Source: Prevotellaceae bacterium UBA2738
GTDB taxonomy: Bacteria; Bacteroidota; Bacteroidia; Bacteroidales; Bacteroidaceae
DNA length: 64,000 nucleotides
Reading direction: 5' to 3'
Assembly (NCBI GenBank): GCA_002353585.1
Contig: DEJW01000046.1
Location: 50,683-114,682, forward strand
Positions 30,501 to 37,225 of this stretch are shown in pieces. A program made the position numbers and the translations under genes. Each line of letters begins with the position of its first letter. The stretch's first letter is position 1. The notes beneath the pieces are model-generated. The model did no database searches. It was given only the letters and a program-made list of their open reading frames with translations, and was not told the origin of the DNA.

Positions 30501-33500
30501 GTGGCACAGAGAAACCTATGATATACATGCTCGTGAAGTGTAATATCGACGTAGCATCCTCACTGAAAGATGGCGTTTATACTTCAGGTAACATATATGG
30601 CGGCTGCTATAAGAGTGGCACTATTAACGGCGATATCAGCATCGACGTACAAACTAACATGGTCAATGGGCTTGAGGTGCAAAAAATCATTGATACTAAT
30701 GTGGCAGGCAAGCCTGCTGGCAACATCTATGGTGGCGGCTATGGCACGGAGTCATACGTATATGGTAACATCAACGTTGCCTTCGGTACGTCATCAGAGT
30801 CTTGTACTCAGGGTACGAGCGGTGGTGTATCTACGTCCCTTGATGTATCATTAGATGGCACTGGTGCAAAGCAGACAACCGATGTCACCCCTGTAACCAT
30901 CAATGATACAGGCTTCTCTACCAACAATATCTATGGCGGCGGTGAGTTTGGTAATGTGATAGGCAACACCACTGTCAAGGTGCTCAACGGTCACGTTACG
31001 GGTAATGTCAGCGGTGGAGCATACGCTGGTGTGCAGTATGGTTCCACTCAGGTGCTTGTGGGATATCCTGCCTACTATACAGTAAATAAGTCAGGCAGAT
31101 ATGCTATGCTGCGTGCCGATAAGAAGAACCTCGACATCAAAAACGAGACAGATAAGTCTAATGCCATCAAGCAGGTTATCCGTCTGGTCAAGGGCGATAT
31201 CATTGCTCCTACGGTGTATGATGCCATCGTGGCTAAGGAGCCAACGGAGTCTTCTAACTTCACTCCGGGTAGCGTAACGGTGCCTGGCACATGGGATAAA
31301 GTGAGAATCAACATCGGCGATGCCGTATATGGTGGCGGTTACTCACTGGCTTCGACCTTCACTGGCAGTGGCGGTGCGGGTACCAATACTGTGCGTAGGT
31401 TTAATGATAAATACAACATCAACAACACGATAGCTGAGGAGAATGACAGTTTGCATACTCGTAGCACAATAGGATGGGGTGGTAACACCACCGTGCTGAT
31501 TTGGGATGATACAGAGTATAATGCCGAACATATCGATATAGCATCTAACGAGGCTACTGACGGTGGAATATTCGGTGACGGTCACCTGTCTTACTCAGAG
31601 GGATTCCGTGCAGGTGAACTTCGTGGCTATGGCTATGCGGATCACTCCGTGCTCAATAAGACTGAATATACAAAGATGGTTGATGATGGAGCAGGTGGCG
31701 AAAAGCAGGCTAAGCTTGAGGTAAACAACGCCAAACTGCTCAACACTATACAGCGTTTCGACCAGATGCGTCTGACCGACAACTGCGTGCTGCTCAATGG
31801 TGCACGTGACTATACCATCAAGGAGGTCTCTACCACTCCTTACTCTATATCTCGTATCGGTGAGCTACAGATGGTGTCAACGATAACGACTAATGCGGAA
31901 AATCCGCTGTTGTTCCCTACAGAATACAAATCTCGTAACTATATTGGACTGATGAATAATATTCACTATGTAGGGGCTGTTAAGTCAAGTGTAGCATTTG
32001 ACAGTAATTTCCATAATAGTAATGGTGAATACGATTCTGAAAAGACTTACTTACAGAAGAAAAAGGATTATATTGATGAATTCTATACAGCATATCCTAA
32101 TGGACAAAATGGAAATTATACTGAAGACCCAAGTTACAGTGCTGCATGGGACAAGTTCAACTTACGTAATGACGCGACATCAAAGAATATGATAGGTCTG
32201 TCTTCAGGCTATGCCCTGAAGGTGCAGGGTACATATGATGCTGATGCAGTGGGTACAGAGGGCATATACTATGGACCTGTAGATGGTGTAATAGAAGTGA
32301 AGTTGATTCAGCCTATAGAGGATGAGGGCGGTGGCTATGTATATGCCGACAACGTGCATGATACCCCAAGTAACTTCCTTGAGACTACTGGTAACTTTGT
32401 GTTCCCAACAACATATGGCGGCGCATACCGTCAGAGAGTTGTTGACGACTGTCTGTTGACGAAGTTTGATTTCCTTCCAACTACTCCGAGCAGGAATGCA
32501 GAAGATTCCGAGATGCACTATTGGTTCCTGACGGGTAGGCACTATTTCTACAACCTGCATATTACGGGATATACTACTGATAGCCACAATATCACCGACG
32601 ACCAGTATGTGGATAATGACATCAAGGGCATAAAGTTCAATGCTGACACTTCTGATGGCTTGACTATACTTGAGGGCGCAACCAACGATCTCGTTATTAC
32701 GGGTATTAAATGGAATAATCACCATAATGCTGACGGAACAGCGGATACAGGCTACAATACTGCTTGCGATATAGAAAACAGATATAGAGACTACACCCTT
32801 CGTCTGAGTGCGTCAAATGCAAAAGACGGAGCGGGTAAGGTACTTACTTTCTATAATGAGCAGGCGGGTAAGTGTATGTATGATAGTATTCCTCGCTATG
32901 AGAATCATGTCAACAATGAAGGTCTTAAACAAAGTGACCCAGGCTATTTGTCCCCTGATGCTCCTGGCTTCTGGAAGAAAGAGCTCAGATACACGGGTGA
33001 TGCTAAACCTACGGCAGAGGCAATGCATAGTCCGTTGCTTGCCCTGCAACTTGTTGACAATGTTAACAATAGTGGTAATGACTATTACAGAGATCACCTG
33101 TCTAAGGCTGACACCTTGCAGATAGAGTTGCGTTCAAAGCCTGAAGAGTGGAATACCTATACTATCAACCTTATCATCAACTATGTTAAGGGGCCTACGC
33201 ACTCGGGTAATATCTCCCTTGCCAACTGTGCACTGCCTGGCGAGTATATCCGCATCAATAAGGGCGTGAGCATCGATGCCGATGAGTCGTTCGCTCAGAA
33301 TGGCGAGTTCTTCCGCATCGGTAAGGTCAATAGTACGGGCGATGCTCTGGAGAATGGCTACTACACCTTCGACACCAGCGGTGAGAAAACCAGCGAGGTG
33401 CTCAAGGATAAGGTGTATGTAGATGCCGAGGGCAGATATGTCATGATACCGGCATATTACTTCATGAACGGTTATGGTGTACAGTATGTATATACCTGTA

Positions 33501-36199
33501 ACAACATGAATAATGTAGAATTCCCAGTATCACTCGATCCTGCAAACAGACTGTTGGTACACAACTACCACCAAATGAAGCCAAAATCTACATTCTCTAT
33601 TGATCTGCGTCTGCAGGAGGCTCTTGCCCGTGCCAAGAAGGAGGAAGGAACCTTTGCCGAGCCACGTATATATATAAGAGATGTGGCAGATATGCAGGCT
33701 TTCCAGCAGTTCGTAGATACTGTTGGCGTAGATTATCCTACGGTTAACCTGCCGGGCTACATGGATTCAGAGGATTCTTCTAAGCCTGAGGAGATAGAGG
33801 TGCCTAAGTATGGTAAGTTTGGTCAGTTCTTCTTGCAGAACAATATTGAGGTACAGCAGACCAGTAGCATGGCTGACAAGTACTATAAGGCTCCTGCCGA
33901 GTTCGAGGGTACATTCAATGGTGACGGCTACACTGTGAAGGGTATTGACAATAACTTCATCACTAAACTCACGGGTAATGTATATAACCTCGGACTGACC
34001 ACTGGCTCTATAGCTGCTACGAAGGCAGGCGAGGATAAGATACATACCTCATTCGAGTATGGCAACCTGAATGTATATGACATGAACGGTGAGCCTAAGC
34101 CTTACACGGAGGAGGAGTTCCATAACGGTACCGTTGCCTACAACCTCAACCAGTATTATCTCGAGGCTCGTAAGAAGATGAAAGCAGCTCCTTCTACTAC
34201 GCAGGCAGAACTCGCTGAGGAGCCAATGGTAGAGTATGTCAAGAACTACTATGCTAACGGCGACTATCGGTATGCCCGCCAGTATAATGCGACCACAGGT
34301 AAGGAGTATTTGCGTACCAATAGTAATCCTCACTATGCTGCCGAGGTTACATCTGACTATGATATATATACAACATATCATAACATGGCACACACGGTTG
34401 ATATGTCACGCCGTGTTGACAATACCGTTACTAACAGCCTGTGGGCAGGTTTCTCAGAGGCAAAGACCGAGAGCAATCAGATGTCTCTCGATGTGTCTCT
34501 CGACGACAAGGGTACTACAGCCGTTGCTCCTGGTACGCCGAAGTATAAGCCACTCTTCAATGCGGCGAAGATAGACGCATTGTCTGATGCTACAGTGGTT
34601 AAGAACGACTACATCTTCTTCGGTCAGGGATTGCAGGCAGAGCCAGAGGATTATCCGTCTGCCATCGTCTCCCACGATGTGGACGACATGACCAACCGCG
34701 TATGGCGTGCTTCTGGCTTCTACCGCACTAAGGTGGATAAGGGATTCCACTTCAATGCAAGTAGTGCCCACGAGGTTCTTACCTACGTCCACGACCCACG
34801 CACTACGGCTATCGACTTCACTGGCAAGCGCGATGCGGATAATGCTACGGCAATAGCCGCTAAGCCTACTGGTATGCTTGGGGCTCCTGACCAGAATGTG
34901 TTCTACGCTCCAACCCTCGACCTGCCTGCAACGAGTGGCTACCACCATCTGGACATAGACGAGGCAGTTACAAAGAACCTGCTTATCTATACAGGTGACG
35001 GTGTGGATGTAGCCAACTCTATAGCCAAGCTCACAAAGGATGCAACATCTGCTGACGGCAGGGTAGTAAACTACGGTGATGCTACTGCTGAGAATAAGAT
35101 ACTTGCTCATCAGGTAAAGGGTACAGGCTCGCCAATGACCTACACCGCCGACAAACTTCATCTCGTGGATGTGGAGGACTTCAATGCTCCTATCATGTTC
35201 ACGGCTACCAAGGCGTGGTATGAGCGCATACCTGAGACGGGTTACGTAGAGCAGGCTGGCAAGGCATGGTCTTCAGTAGCACTGCCTTACGACGTGCAGA
35301 CGGCTACTCTCTCTGATGGCATAACGCGTTACACTGACAGTAGTGGCAACGGCGTGCCATCTGTAGGTTCTGCTACGGCACCACAGAAGGAGATATCATT
35401 CTTCTATGGCACGACAAATAATCCTGCCGTCGATAATGTAAGGAACAGGACGGTGCTCAATCATGAGTTCTGGCTGCGTAGCCTTACAGATGTCAATAGT
35501 GTGAGTGGTGAGAAGCATGCTACATTCAAGCGTCCAGCATACAGCATTGACGGAAGGTCTGAGGATAGTGACGTTGCCGATGCCGCACATCGCGGCTTCA
35601 AGGCTTATAAGCCGTTCATCGTCAGCTTCCCAGGTGAGCAGTTCTATGAGTTCGACATGACGGGTCAGAGCATCACCTTCGGTGCTACCAGTGCTAACAT
35701 AGCCGTTACCGACGATGCAACTACATACGATGAGCGTAATAGCTACAAGCACTATGCAGCCTTCCTCAACAACGAGGGCACTGGCGTTTATGCTATCGAC
35801 GTAAACGGCGAGGGTAGCAAGTTTGAGGCAGGTAAGCCGGTTTATCCATTCCGTTCTTACCTTACCACGGGCTCTGCACTGGCTCCTAATTCAGTGAATG
35901 CGGATCTTGCTGCCGATGGCTATATCCTCATCTCTGATGACCTCGGTAAGCTGGAGAATGTGCTCGATGGTGACATGCAACGCGACCCTGACGGTGGTGT
36001 GAGCACGCCAAGCGGTCTCCACGTTTATGGAGTAGGGCAGCGCCTCGTCGTTGTCAGCGACTTCGCTACTACCCTGCCTGTATATACTGCGACTGGTGCC
36101 CTCGTCCGTGTACTCGACGTGCGTCCTGGCACCGCCACCTACAGTGGCTTCAAGCAGGGCATCTATGTTGTGGATCACAAGAAGATTAGGCTGAGATAA
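18596..36199 (+). CDS. Giant secreted GGG-repeat adhesin-like protein (about 5,870 aa)
   Basis: I know no named homologue. In order along the DNA: signal peptide (18686-18760, LVAVLLLSVGAFSYAQA); GLUG-like repeats (18980-19520, 20900-21600); Ig-type QWY modules (near 22115 and 22440); a beta-helix entry motif YLDPQSGSDDD (22650); then, from 23810 to 31340, more than 30 repeats built on [VIL]-[YFGV]-GGG followed by G-x-V-x-G-x-T-x-V, probably a beta-solenoid. Three larger repeats of about 475 residues start at 26060, 27494 and 28919. A GLUG-like block (33680-34080) and a C-terminal module (35160-35900) follow. The end (PVYTATGALVRV...GIYVVDHKK) resembles a type IX secretion sorting tag. The start is uncertain: ATG 18530, 18596 (A-rich upstream, chosen) or 18686 (normal signal-peptide length). 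Surface adhesion or substrate binding is inference. Confidence 0.85.
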   Translation: MTKLMKNLYNLGSKTIRQSIISIRHHAENGMMHNSLYRLVAVLLLSVGAFSYAQADDWTGSFGTSITGAGITGSGTEKYPYIIDSATKLATVAYLSANNPNATSNKHFSLTVDVDLKNIEWTFGEGKTNSFRGVLNGNGHTISNLSLIGKSSEGNGNDKGYGLFSTLYGNNATSVAKIQNLILSSPSLTINSAGSGSRYYGILVGRVANYAEVENVKIFNPTLTFSCNHNAQWNVSAGIGYIGTYAHVKNILVTSPTITTSGSLTMARQTRFSVGGAIGYLDATGTAINNGFMQANYADHIVVTNGNIDLSGYTPASKSGNLYNLKYDYFFVGGVIGQHKNPQKFCENIFFSGKIKSPFSTVAPCMGTIGGGDDTQMLSQQFSCEAYTGRTYDMVEGSKSSTWYYNNFKIGLDPTIIAAAEAAGKIKNYHSSNVDGENYLNVTPKTLKRHNRVEATPRQSYTVLWWTRNNNTNTASVAPADSAEWTDGEQCIYPRYDQNVTQYPSYYMYYAQGVNAGTQYLDATAATAFVSGVTKNIDNAMGANTPKDITLTVTDLNKGQRGFGKHTFSVAAEGDDVAQINHYKWYVNGVDEGAGNTKDVTPTFDKTRGYQLGSGILVYAYDSSDNILAQAAGDLPVARLRFKNSDSAGTKSDGPHTYVKDAGTKDHPYLIGCENDLRLLSEHIKQPGNMPQEKLYISGLNNGNACSYRSSIDNNATDESVGYGQAYYELDSNIDFSADSDDSPFEPIGPNGTVPYSADGTYGNYNNNFAFVGSVDGKGFTIKNLRETWYAGYANGGAVSAWGLFSCIGSTGQYYKVGETTATKAAVRNLIIDGAVFTHDTANSSFYYPGTNASATSGNSNNCFIGPLAGVAGNYSTIENISVINTTIDDDGSSNYKLATQRLSIGGVIGRATAAINNDNSTLANATLRYLSSDADINIQHAEFTNVADSKQQQYFNIGGIVGSLQTSAASNTVPYPVPSIFTGKMNARNAFVGPVFGYVSWSGNNSTGWVDFPKHFLGKTSATADFDATIAAGMYYSGFQIYDGEEYKDITDTYPSVTSDWGDRNIKGVSTHPSSNVYTETPNKDLYEYQGVNQGNYEIVNSPAVTEAFSYDALTDDEKALVEEYTWGWSAGKFTIGATGLSVYAKDTYDGNTVTEHVLSGTITTASTDPKSYQWYERKRIDGDNRDVAIDGATSSTYTAEQSIHNRYIYLQGTVGESSESSAVIIVPKSESITASITKTAGSVVDGKPAAPWTLTANLSTTGATPLDADALAAKGFVITYQWYKGQEGSGTPIDGATSNTLVVEAGDEETTLRYCEITVVDGSVWWDEYKAANTYKFTLTKLPANVKVVYLDPQSGSDDDPHDGLTPEKAVKSWHKAYSLLTPDVTWDDNVIVLMSESDGNRTIEGFRLDRSLYAEYTDDYDTWYSRTHDGTDAFWKDNNIPEGYETGIVNSVLWKNATITGKWEGNDYSSTAKITFNSDRDFIGLNADTKFENLTFRGHAYGSKGGSSYDIFFCQYHSVEFGDGLRMEYVYADGQYGHMEGSNTPDFEVFGGFNGDARFRSNTNGFLGNEWDEKFPHGKEGFTMTFKSGHFGVICASHRQAYWAAQGMSGTPNMPVKCKIVVDMDRTWNDKAANKACIGTSNGTNADYDIGLILAGNHEGAMYGDVDINVYSGHVARIANGTLGALRQWYGYAGICQPGNAYFGRANTLLDPSLSRFVKPEDTRAVKNERIIITEIYGGGLGRDLGATGMIFIPFYGKSSVTMNGGTFKLLPEGNTHDAEGEVFPGIFATGAGGVNGMYHYDDPIAISGSTSDPQVYPSSQRLPYWDTDKGNGVVWGGNGTTGGLVRYGNWSTYSSMTGARKVYVHCYNADTEDFTEIDPEDSQATVTINDGVFGSKDKPIDGIYGGGSGYTPTYILKNTTSAYPNHRSGNIYGKEGADHPVATLTINGGEFYCKNGIFAGGRGTDHYYKTVRNNSGTEEIDSKPNGAWYGNYTGLGQIYGDVELNITGGTFHDNGSTYFGNIYGGGLGFGDVKYNNDDETKKTLKDMARIYGTTTMNISGGTFEGNIYGGGAIANVGYGTSERESKHYSIGNKNAINLNITGGRIAGKVFGAAMGKTNVEVTEAPDSIGNVFGNVNLVIQGDSIGSDIYGGAEKGDVYGNVTANISNVAIGGDIYGGGMGMLSGETITASADVRGSTNVTLGTGAYYIKEVGGDNHFERDYTTPHYIYGGGKDASLIGTYDSTVGSNVTSVTSGGNTTVNINNGMGTEQLTVYGAGLGAKTYCNMTNININNFSRTRDADGKWANVGLREVFGGGNLGSVFTSTNVGMKGGQVFGTVFGGGNLAPVGTLSPSSYPYGDFGTMVSLASTDAIIWGDIFGGGNKADVNGTSQVSVSQGAFAGQVFGGGKGEMASGNEVGTPANVNGQSVVYVNGANVQWRKRWLSLFGEVGEESEKGTFKEWSGAISGADNGWFIDKSNPDKPVFINPHNIFGGGYLACVVSDTAKVVVTNGAVPSELIKLNIWKKTFSDDNNPHFYVFGAGYGPFTQVKATDVTVGVEGYYSEDEDESTNEQWSLDVSLEEENQVTEAATDDNMTIYGNNYGIGGYTVLGVIGGGYAGLVKEDTNVKLGGTTFVHRVYGGGYGHLGEYNKLLPSTNIATGKNRENLGEVGRNTYVRVSLSKPDEKGRTGGVYGDVFGGGAGVESADPADATPYKDFVDMGKVLGFTRVSVVENARVYGSVYGGGDVANVANSVVQPKPKAYGTVPTDSATIVRIEGGNIFGDVFGGGKGRVKSKANDYTTLGNIAGNTFVFTDTSTGIDSDTEEEITYTPNIWGNIYGGGQIGDVNASGLNSTVPGNANILVNGGNIGNNIYGAGEGKLDGETIEASADVTGNTNVTVNGGSFLWRQIAGIGGSIHSMTDRGVTKEAALAIIEAKNNGETAPELAALKSDVSNVFDVDKKLFVNDHNIYGGGNTVSIVGGYRDKENGVNATAGEHSASIIVNHGMMTEALGYYDNEEWSTGALLYHLISTNNSHPQFSVLGGGYGANTTITGNTNVTVSIGKEAAYDGATDGGATRTSDRAVWSTLLNTTDGTYKTEYGGLVDWVKQRYYGGASGMLSGYVASRLSNNFSIPNHTFMNIVGGGMAGKVTGNAAVSISDQSMCHNVFGGGIGIMPELPTGTEDYGQVGGSTTVNITGGIIENNVYGGGAGVESYKKDDGSFTDFTEIAAVDKTTSVSITGTSLMDDTDGTVIFGKVFGGGDVANVKNSAPLNLADPAATVSVTGGAIYQQVFGGGSGRLNSQCNNYTALGKVYGNTHVTINQTVAEKPTYLWNRVYGGGSYGSVTGNTTVDILGGNLGYNIFGGGFGDDGSTLGADIADEKRTTSSDVGGDTNVNINGGEWCLWFMWDAANRNWVPASLKSGEDYYSSQYDPETNKFRINHNIYGGGNAACKVTGDTYVTMTKGMLYSDTPIGRSVNTTTWRSSVNLFDQDEWKNIYNKVGSFHFSVIGGGYGKKTSVKNTHVHIDIDADAPITNSDVATGSNIATDNTLKDLWTIYKTQQSVLDVIGGGYNGVVENSTDVIIEGRPFMRRAYGGSFYNDVQTTSMLIKSASVDDVFAGGMMGDVKGDAILNIGETSANNDEIFINHDVYGGNDVSGQIGGQISVNIYGGKIFHNVYGAGNGNYLYALNEGRKEVTAVEDYEIDGATYPLVYEVPRREVLMPASASSASEAARLVNINSYRPLSQFIELKVAGRSAAYPVRVVGNIFGGGNTATVTKLNGTSDPQVTVDLGDYVTASQVFMGADGEAMFDESTSGTLNAFKRINNIELSDGINWVDDPYNKAIPVTYLPLSEGDRQKTFPHIIDLYFQPVQMSVQPILKWNGVDATPAADRSWAGAAMNGTTFGSFFCGGNRGNMDVTPADDGRVVNYIFPAGLTIKDKIVGGCNNANFVRNDLGVVHEGGYLLGSRGTEKPMIYMLVKCNIDVASSLKDGVYTSGNIYGGCYKSGTINGDISIDVQTNMVNGLEVQKIIDTNVAGKPAGNIYGGGYGTESYVYGNINVAFGTSSESCTQGTSGGVSTSLDVSLDGTGAKQTTDVTPVTINDTGFSTNNIYGGGEFGNVIGNTTVKVLNGHVTGNVSGGAYAGVQYGSTQVLVGYPAYYTVNKSGRYAMLRADKKNLDIKNETDKSNAIKQVIRLVKGDIIAPTVYDAIVAKEPTESSNFTPGSVTVPGTWDKVRINIGDAVYGGGYSLASTFTGSGGAGTNTVRRFNDKYNINNTIAEENDSLHTRSTIGWGGNTTVLIWDDTEYNAEHIDIASNEATDGGIFGDGHLSYSEGFRAGELRGYGYADHSVLNKTEYTKMVDDGAGGEKQAKLEVNNAKLLNTIQRFDQMRLTDNCVLLNGARDYTIKEVSTTPYSISRIGELQMVSTITTNAENPLLFPTEYKSRNYIGLMNNIHYVGAVKSSVAFDSNFHNSNGEYDSEKTYLQKKKDYIDEFYTAYPNGQNGNYTEDPSYSAAWDKFNLRNDATSKNMIGLSSGYALKVQGTYDADAVGTEGIYYGPVDGVIEVKLIQPIEDEGGGYVYADNVHDTPSNFLETTGNFVFPTTYGGAYRQRVVDDCLLTKFDFLPTTPSRNAEDSEMHYWFLTGRHYFYNLHITGYTTDSHNITDDQYVDNDIKGIKFNADTSDGLTILEGATNDLVITGIKWNNHHNADGTADTGYNTACDIENRYRDYTLRLSASNAKDGAGKVLTFYNEQAGKCMYDSIPRYENHVNNEGLKQSDPGYLSPDAPGFWKKELRYTGDAKPTAEAMHSPLLALQLVDNVNNSGNDYYRDHLSKADTLQIELRSKPEEWNTYTINLIINYVKGPTHSGNISLANCALPGEYIRINKGVSIDADESFAQNGEFFRIGKVNSTGDALENGYYTFDTSGEKTSEVLKDKVYVDAEGRYVMIPAYYFMNGYGVQYVYTCNNMNNVEFPVSLDPANRLLVHNYHQMKPKSTFSIDLRLQEALARAKKEEGTFAEPRIYIRDVADMQAFQQFVDTVGVDYPTVNLPGYMDSEDSSKPEEIEVPKYGKFGQFFLQNNIEVQQTSSMADKYYKAPAEFEGTFNGDGYTVKGIDNNFITKLTGNVYNLGLTTGSIAATKAGEDKIHTSFEYGNLNVYDMNGEPKPYTEEEFHNGTVAYNLNQYYLEARKKMKAAPSTTQAELAEEPMVEYVKNYYANGDYRYARQYNATTGKEYLRTNSNPHYAAEVTSDYDIYTTYHNMAHTVDMSRRVDNTVTNSLWAGFSEAKTESNQMSLDVSLDDKGTTAVAPGTPKYKPLFNAAKIDALSDATVVKNDYIFFGQGLQAEPEDYPSAIVSHDVDDMTNRVWRASGFYRTKVDKGFHFNASSAHEVLTYVHDPRTTAIDFTGKRDADNATAIAAKPTGMLGAPDQNVFYAPTLDLPATSGYHHLDIDEAVTKNLLIYTGDGVDVANSIAKLTKDATSADGRVVNYGDATAENKILAHQVKGTGSPMTYTADKLHLVDVEDFNAPIMFTATKAWYERIPETGYVEQAGKAWSSVALPYDVQTATLSDGITRYTDSSGNGVPSVGSATAPQKEISFFYGTTNNPAVDNVRNRTVLNHEFWLRSLTDVNSVSGEKHATFKRPAYSIDGRSEDSDVADAAHRGFKAYKPFIVSFPGEQFYEFDMTGQSITFGATSANIAVTDDATTYDERNSYKHYAAFLNNEGTGVYAIDVNGEGSKFEAGKPVYPFRSYLTTGSALAPNSVNADLAADGYILISDDLGKLENVLDGDMQRDPDGGVSTPSGLHVYGVGQRLVVVSDFATTLPVYTATGALVRVLDVRPGTATYSGFKQGIYVVDHKKIRLR

Positions 36200-36211
36200 G
36201 ACCCGCCCTGA

Positions 36212-36229
36212 CCCTCCCAAGGGGAGGGG
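36212..36229 (+). terminator. GC-rich hairpin after the giant gene
   Basis: CCCTCCC pairs with GGGAGGG across a three-base loop, 13 nt after the stop codon. There is no T-run, so it may act as a transcript-end hairpin rather than a classical intrinsic terminator. Confidence 0.4.
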
Positions 36230-36235
36230 GAGGGC

Positions 36236-36281
36236 TTCTCGCCAAGCCGCGATGATAGGTTTCTCGCCAAGCCGCGATGAT
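36236..36281 (+). repeat. Tandem duplication of a 21-nt element, 25-nt period
   Basis: TTCTCGCCAAGCCGCGATGA plus T occurs at 36236-36256 and again, identical, at 36261-36281. The rest of 36282-36558 holds no gene: it carries small palindromes (CTGACTAAAGTCAG, ACTCACAAGAGGTGAGT) and the first copy of a 32-nt direct repeat. Confidence 0.8.
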
Positions 36282-36491
36282 TAGCTCTTGCGAGCTTCAG
36301 CGTCTCTCGATAAGCCCCTTATTTCAAGCAAACTTGATAAGTGTCTTACCTCGACGCGCTGCTGACTAAAGTCAGTAATCATCTCTACGCCAAGAGCCAA
36401 GTCGCCTCTCCGAGGCTTCGCAAAGAGTCCCTCCTTATAGGGTAGACTTGAAGATACTCACAAGAGGTGAGTAATAGATATACAACCCGCA

Positions 36492-36523
36492 AGGCTTTGC
36501 GTAGCAGTCGCAGACTGCGTCTT
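36492..36523 (+). repeat. 32-nt direct repeat, left copy, flanking the GxxExxY gene
   Basis: Begins AGGCTTTGCGTAGCAGTCGC and ends CTGCGTCTT; an identical copy lies at 36941-36972. It contains the palindrome GCAGTC-GCA-GACTGC. The pair brackets the GxxExxY gene, with 449 nt between equivalent positions. Confidence 0.9.
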
Positions 36524-36558
36524 AGTCCTTGCGAGAAATATAAAAAGAAAGATAAAAA

Positions 36559-36936
36559 ATGACAGAGAACGAACTTGCCAAGACAGTGGTAGATACGTGT
36601 ATTAAGATACACAAGCGACTGGGTCCAGGCTTGTTGGAATCTGCATACGAAGAGTGTTTGACATACGAATTAAAGAAGCAGGGCATAAAAGTTCAACGTC
36701 AGGTAAGCGTACCGCTTATATACGACGGCATAGAACTTGGCGCAGGTTTCAGAGCCGACATGATAGTTGGCGACAAGCTGATACTGGAACTAAAGTCTGT
36801 AGGAGAACTTCAACGTGTGAACTACTCACAGTTGCTGACCTATCTGAGACTGACAGGAATGAAGCTTGGACTTCTGATAAACTTTGGAGAGAGCCGTGTT
36901 GCTGACGGTATCCACCGAGTTGTTAATGGCTTGTAA
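36559..36936 (+). CDS. GxxExxY protein (PDDEXK-like family)
   Basis: A 125-residue protein of the GxxExxY family, named for the motif seen here as GLLESAY (Gly24, Glu27, Tyr30). The second half has ADMIVGDKLILELKS, an Asp...Glu-x-Lys arrangement like the PDDEXK nuclease core, followed by INFG near the end. No activity has been firmly assigned to the family that I know of. Genes of this type occur in many copies in Bacteroidetes, often as lone genes between unrelated loci, as here between two giant secreted proteins. Identical 32-nt direct repeats flank it. The ATG at 36559 follows an A-rich stretch suited to initiation. Full length, no damage. Confidence 0.9.
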   Translation: MTENELAKTVVDTCIKIHKRLGPGLLESAYEECLTYELKKQGIKVQRQVSVPLIYDGIELGAGFRADMIVGDKLILELKSVGELQRVNYSQLLTYLRLTGMKLGLLINFGESRVADGIHRVVNGL

Positions 36937-36940
36937 AGAG

Positions 36941-36972
36941 AGGCTTTGCGTAGCAGTCGCAGACTGCGTCTT
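36941..36972 (+). repeat. 32-nt direct repeat, right copy
   Basis: Identical to 36492-36523 and starts only 4 nt after the GxxExxY stop codon. Confidence 0.9.
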
Positions 36973-37225
36973 TGCCCTTTGCGTAACTAAGAATAACTGG
37001 TGTAACCAGTAGGGATGTGGGTTAGACAGTCGCTGGAAGCTTGCTTACAGGCGAGTGGATAAACAACAGCCCGATACTCTTGAAAAGAGTGATTCTTAGT
37101 CTTGGCGAGAAAGAAAAAATCTCGACCTTGCGAAAAGAAGAAAGAAAATAGAAACTAAGAGATAAAAACAGAGTATGAGGAAAAGGCAATGTCTTTAACT
37201 CCTCTAACTCCTCAAAAAGAAATAT
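36973..37225 (+). other. Noncoding leader region of the PL1-CE8 gene
   Basis: I see no gene here. It holds AGTCTTGGCGAGAAAG (37097 onward), a variant of the AGTCCTTGCGAGAAA that follows the left 32-nt repeat, then a purine-rich A/G stretch. An inverse copy of the GGAGTTAAA repeat lies at 37192-37213, immediately before the start of the giant pectinase gene. No convincing TAnnTTTG promoter was found. Confidence 0.5.

Noticed and set aside
34454..35161. 235-codon minus-strand frame inside the GGG giant gene
   Set aside because: It lies opposite a continuous coding frame and shows no family motif; long antisense frames are expected from this codon usage.
36654..36905. Second frame inside the GxxExxY gene
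   Set aside because: It is fully overlapped by the intact family gene and has no recognisable motif.
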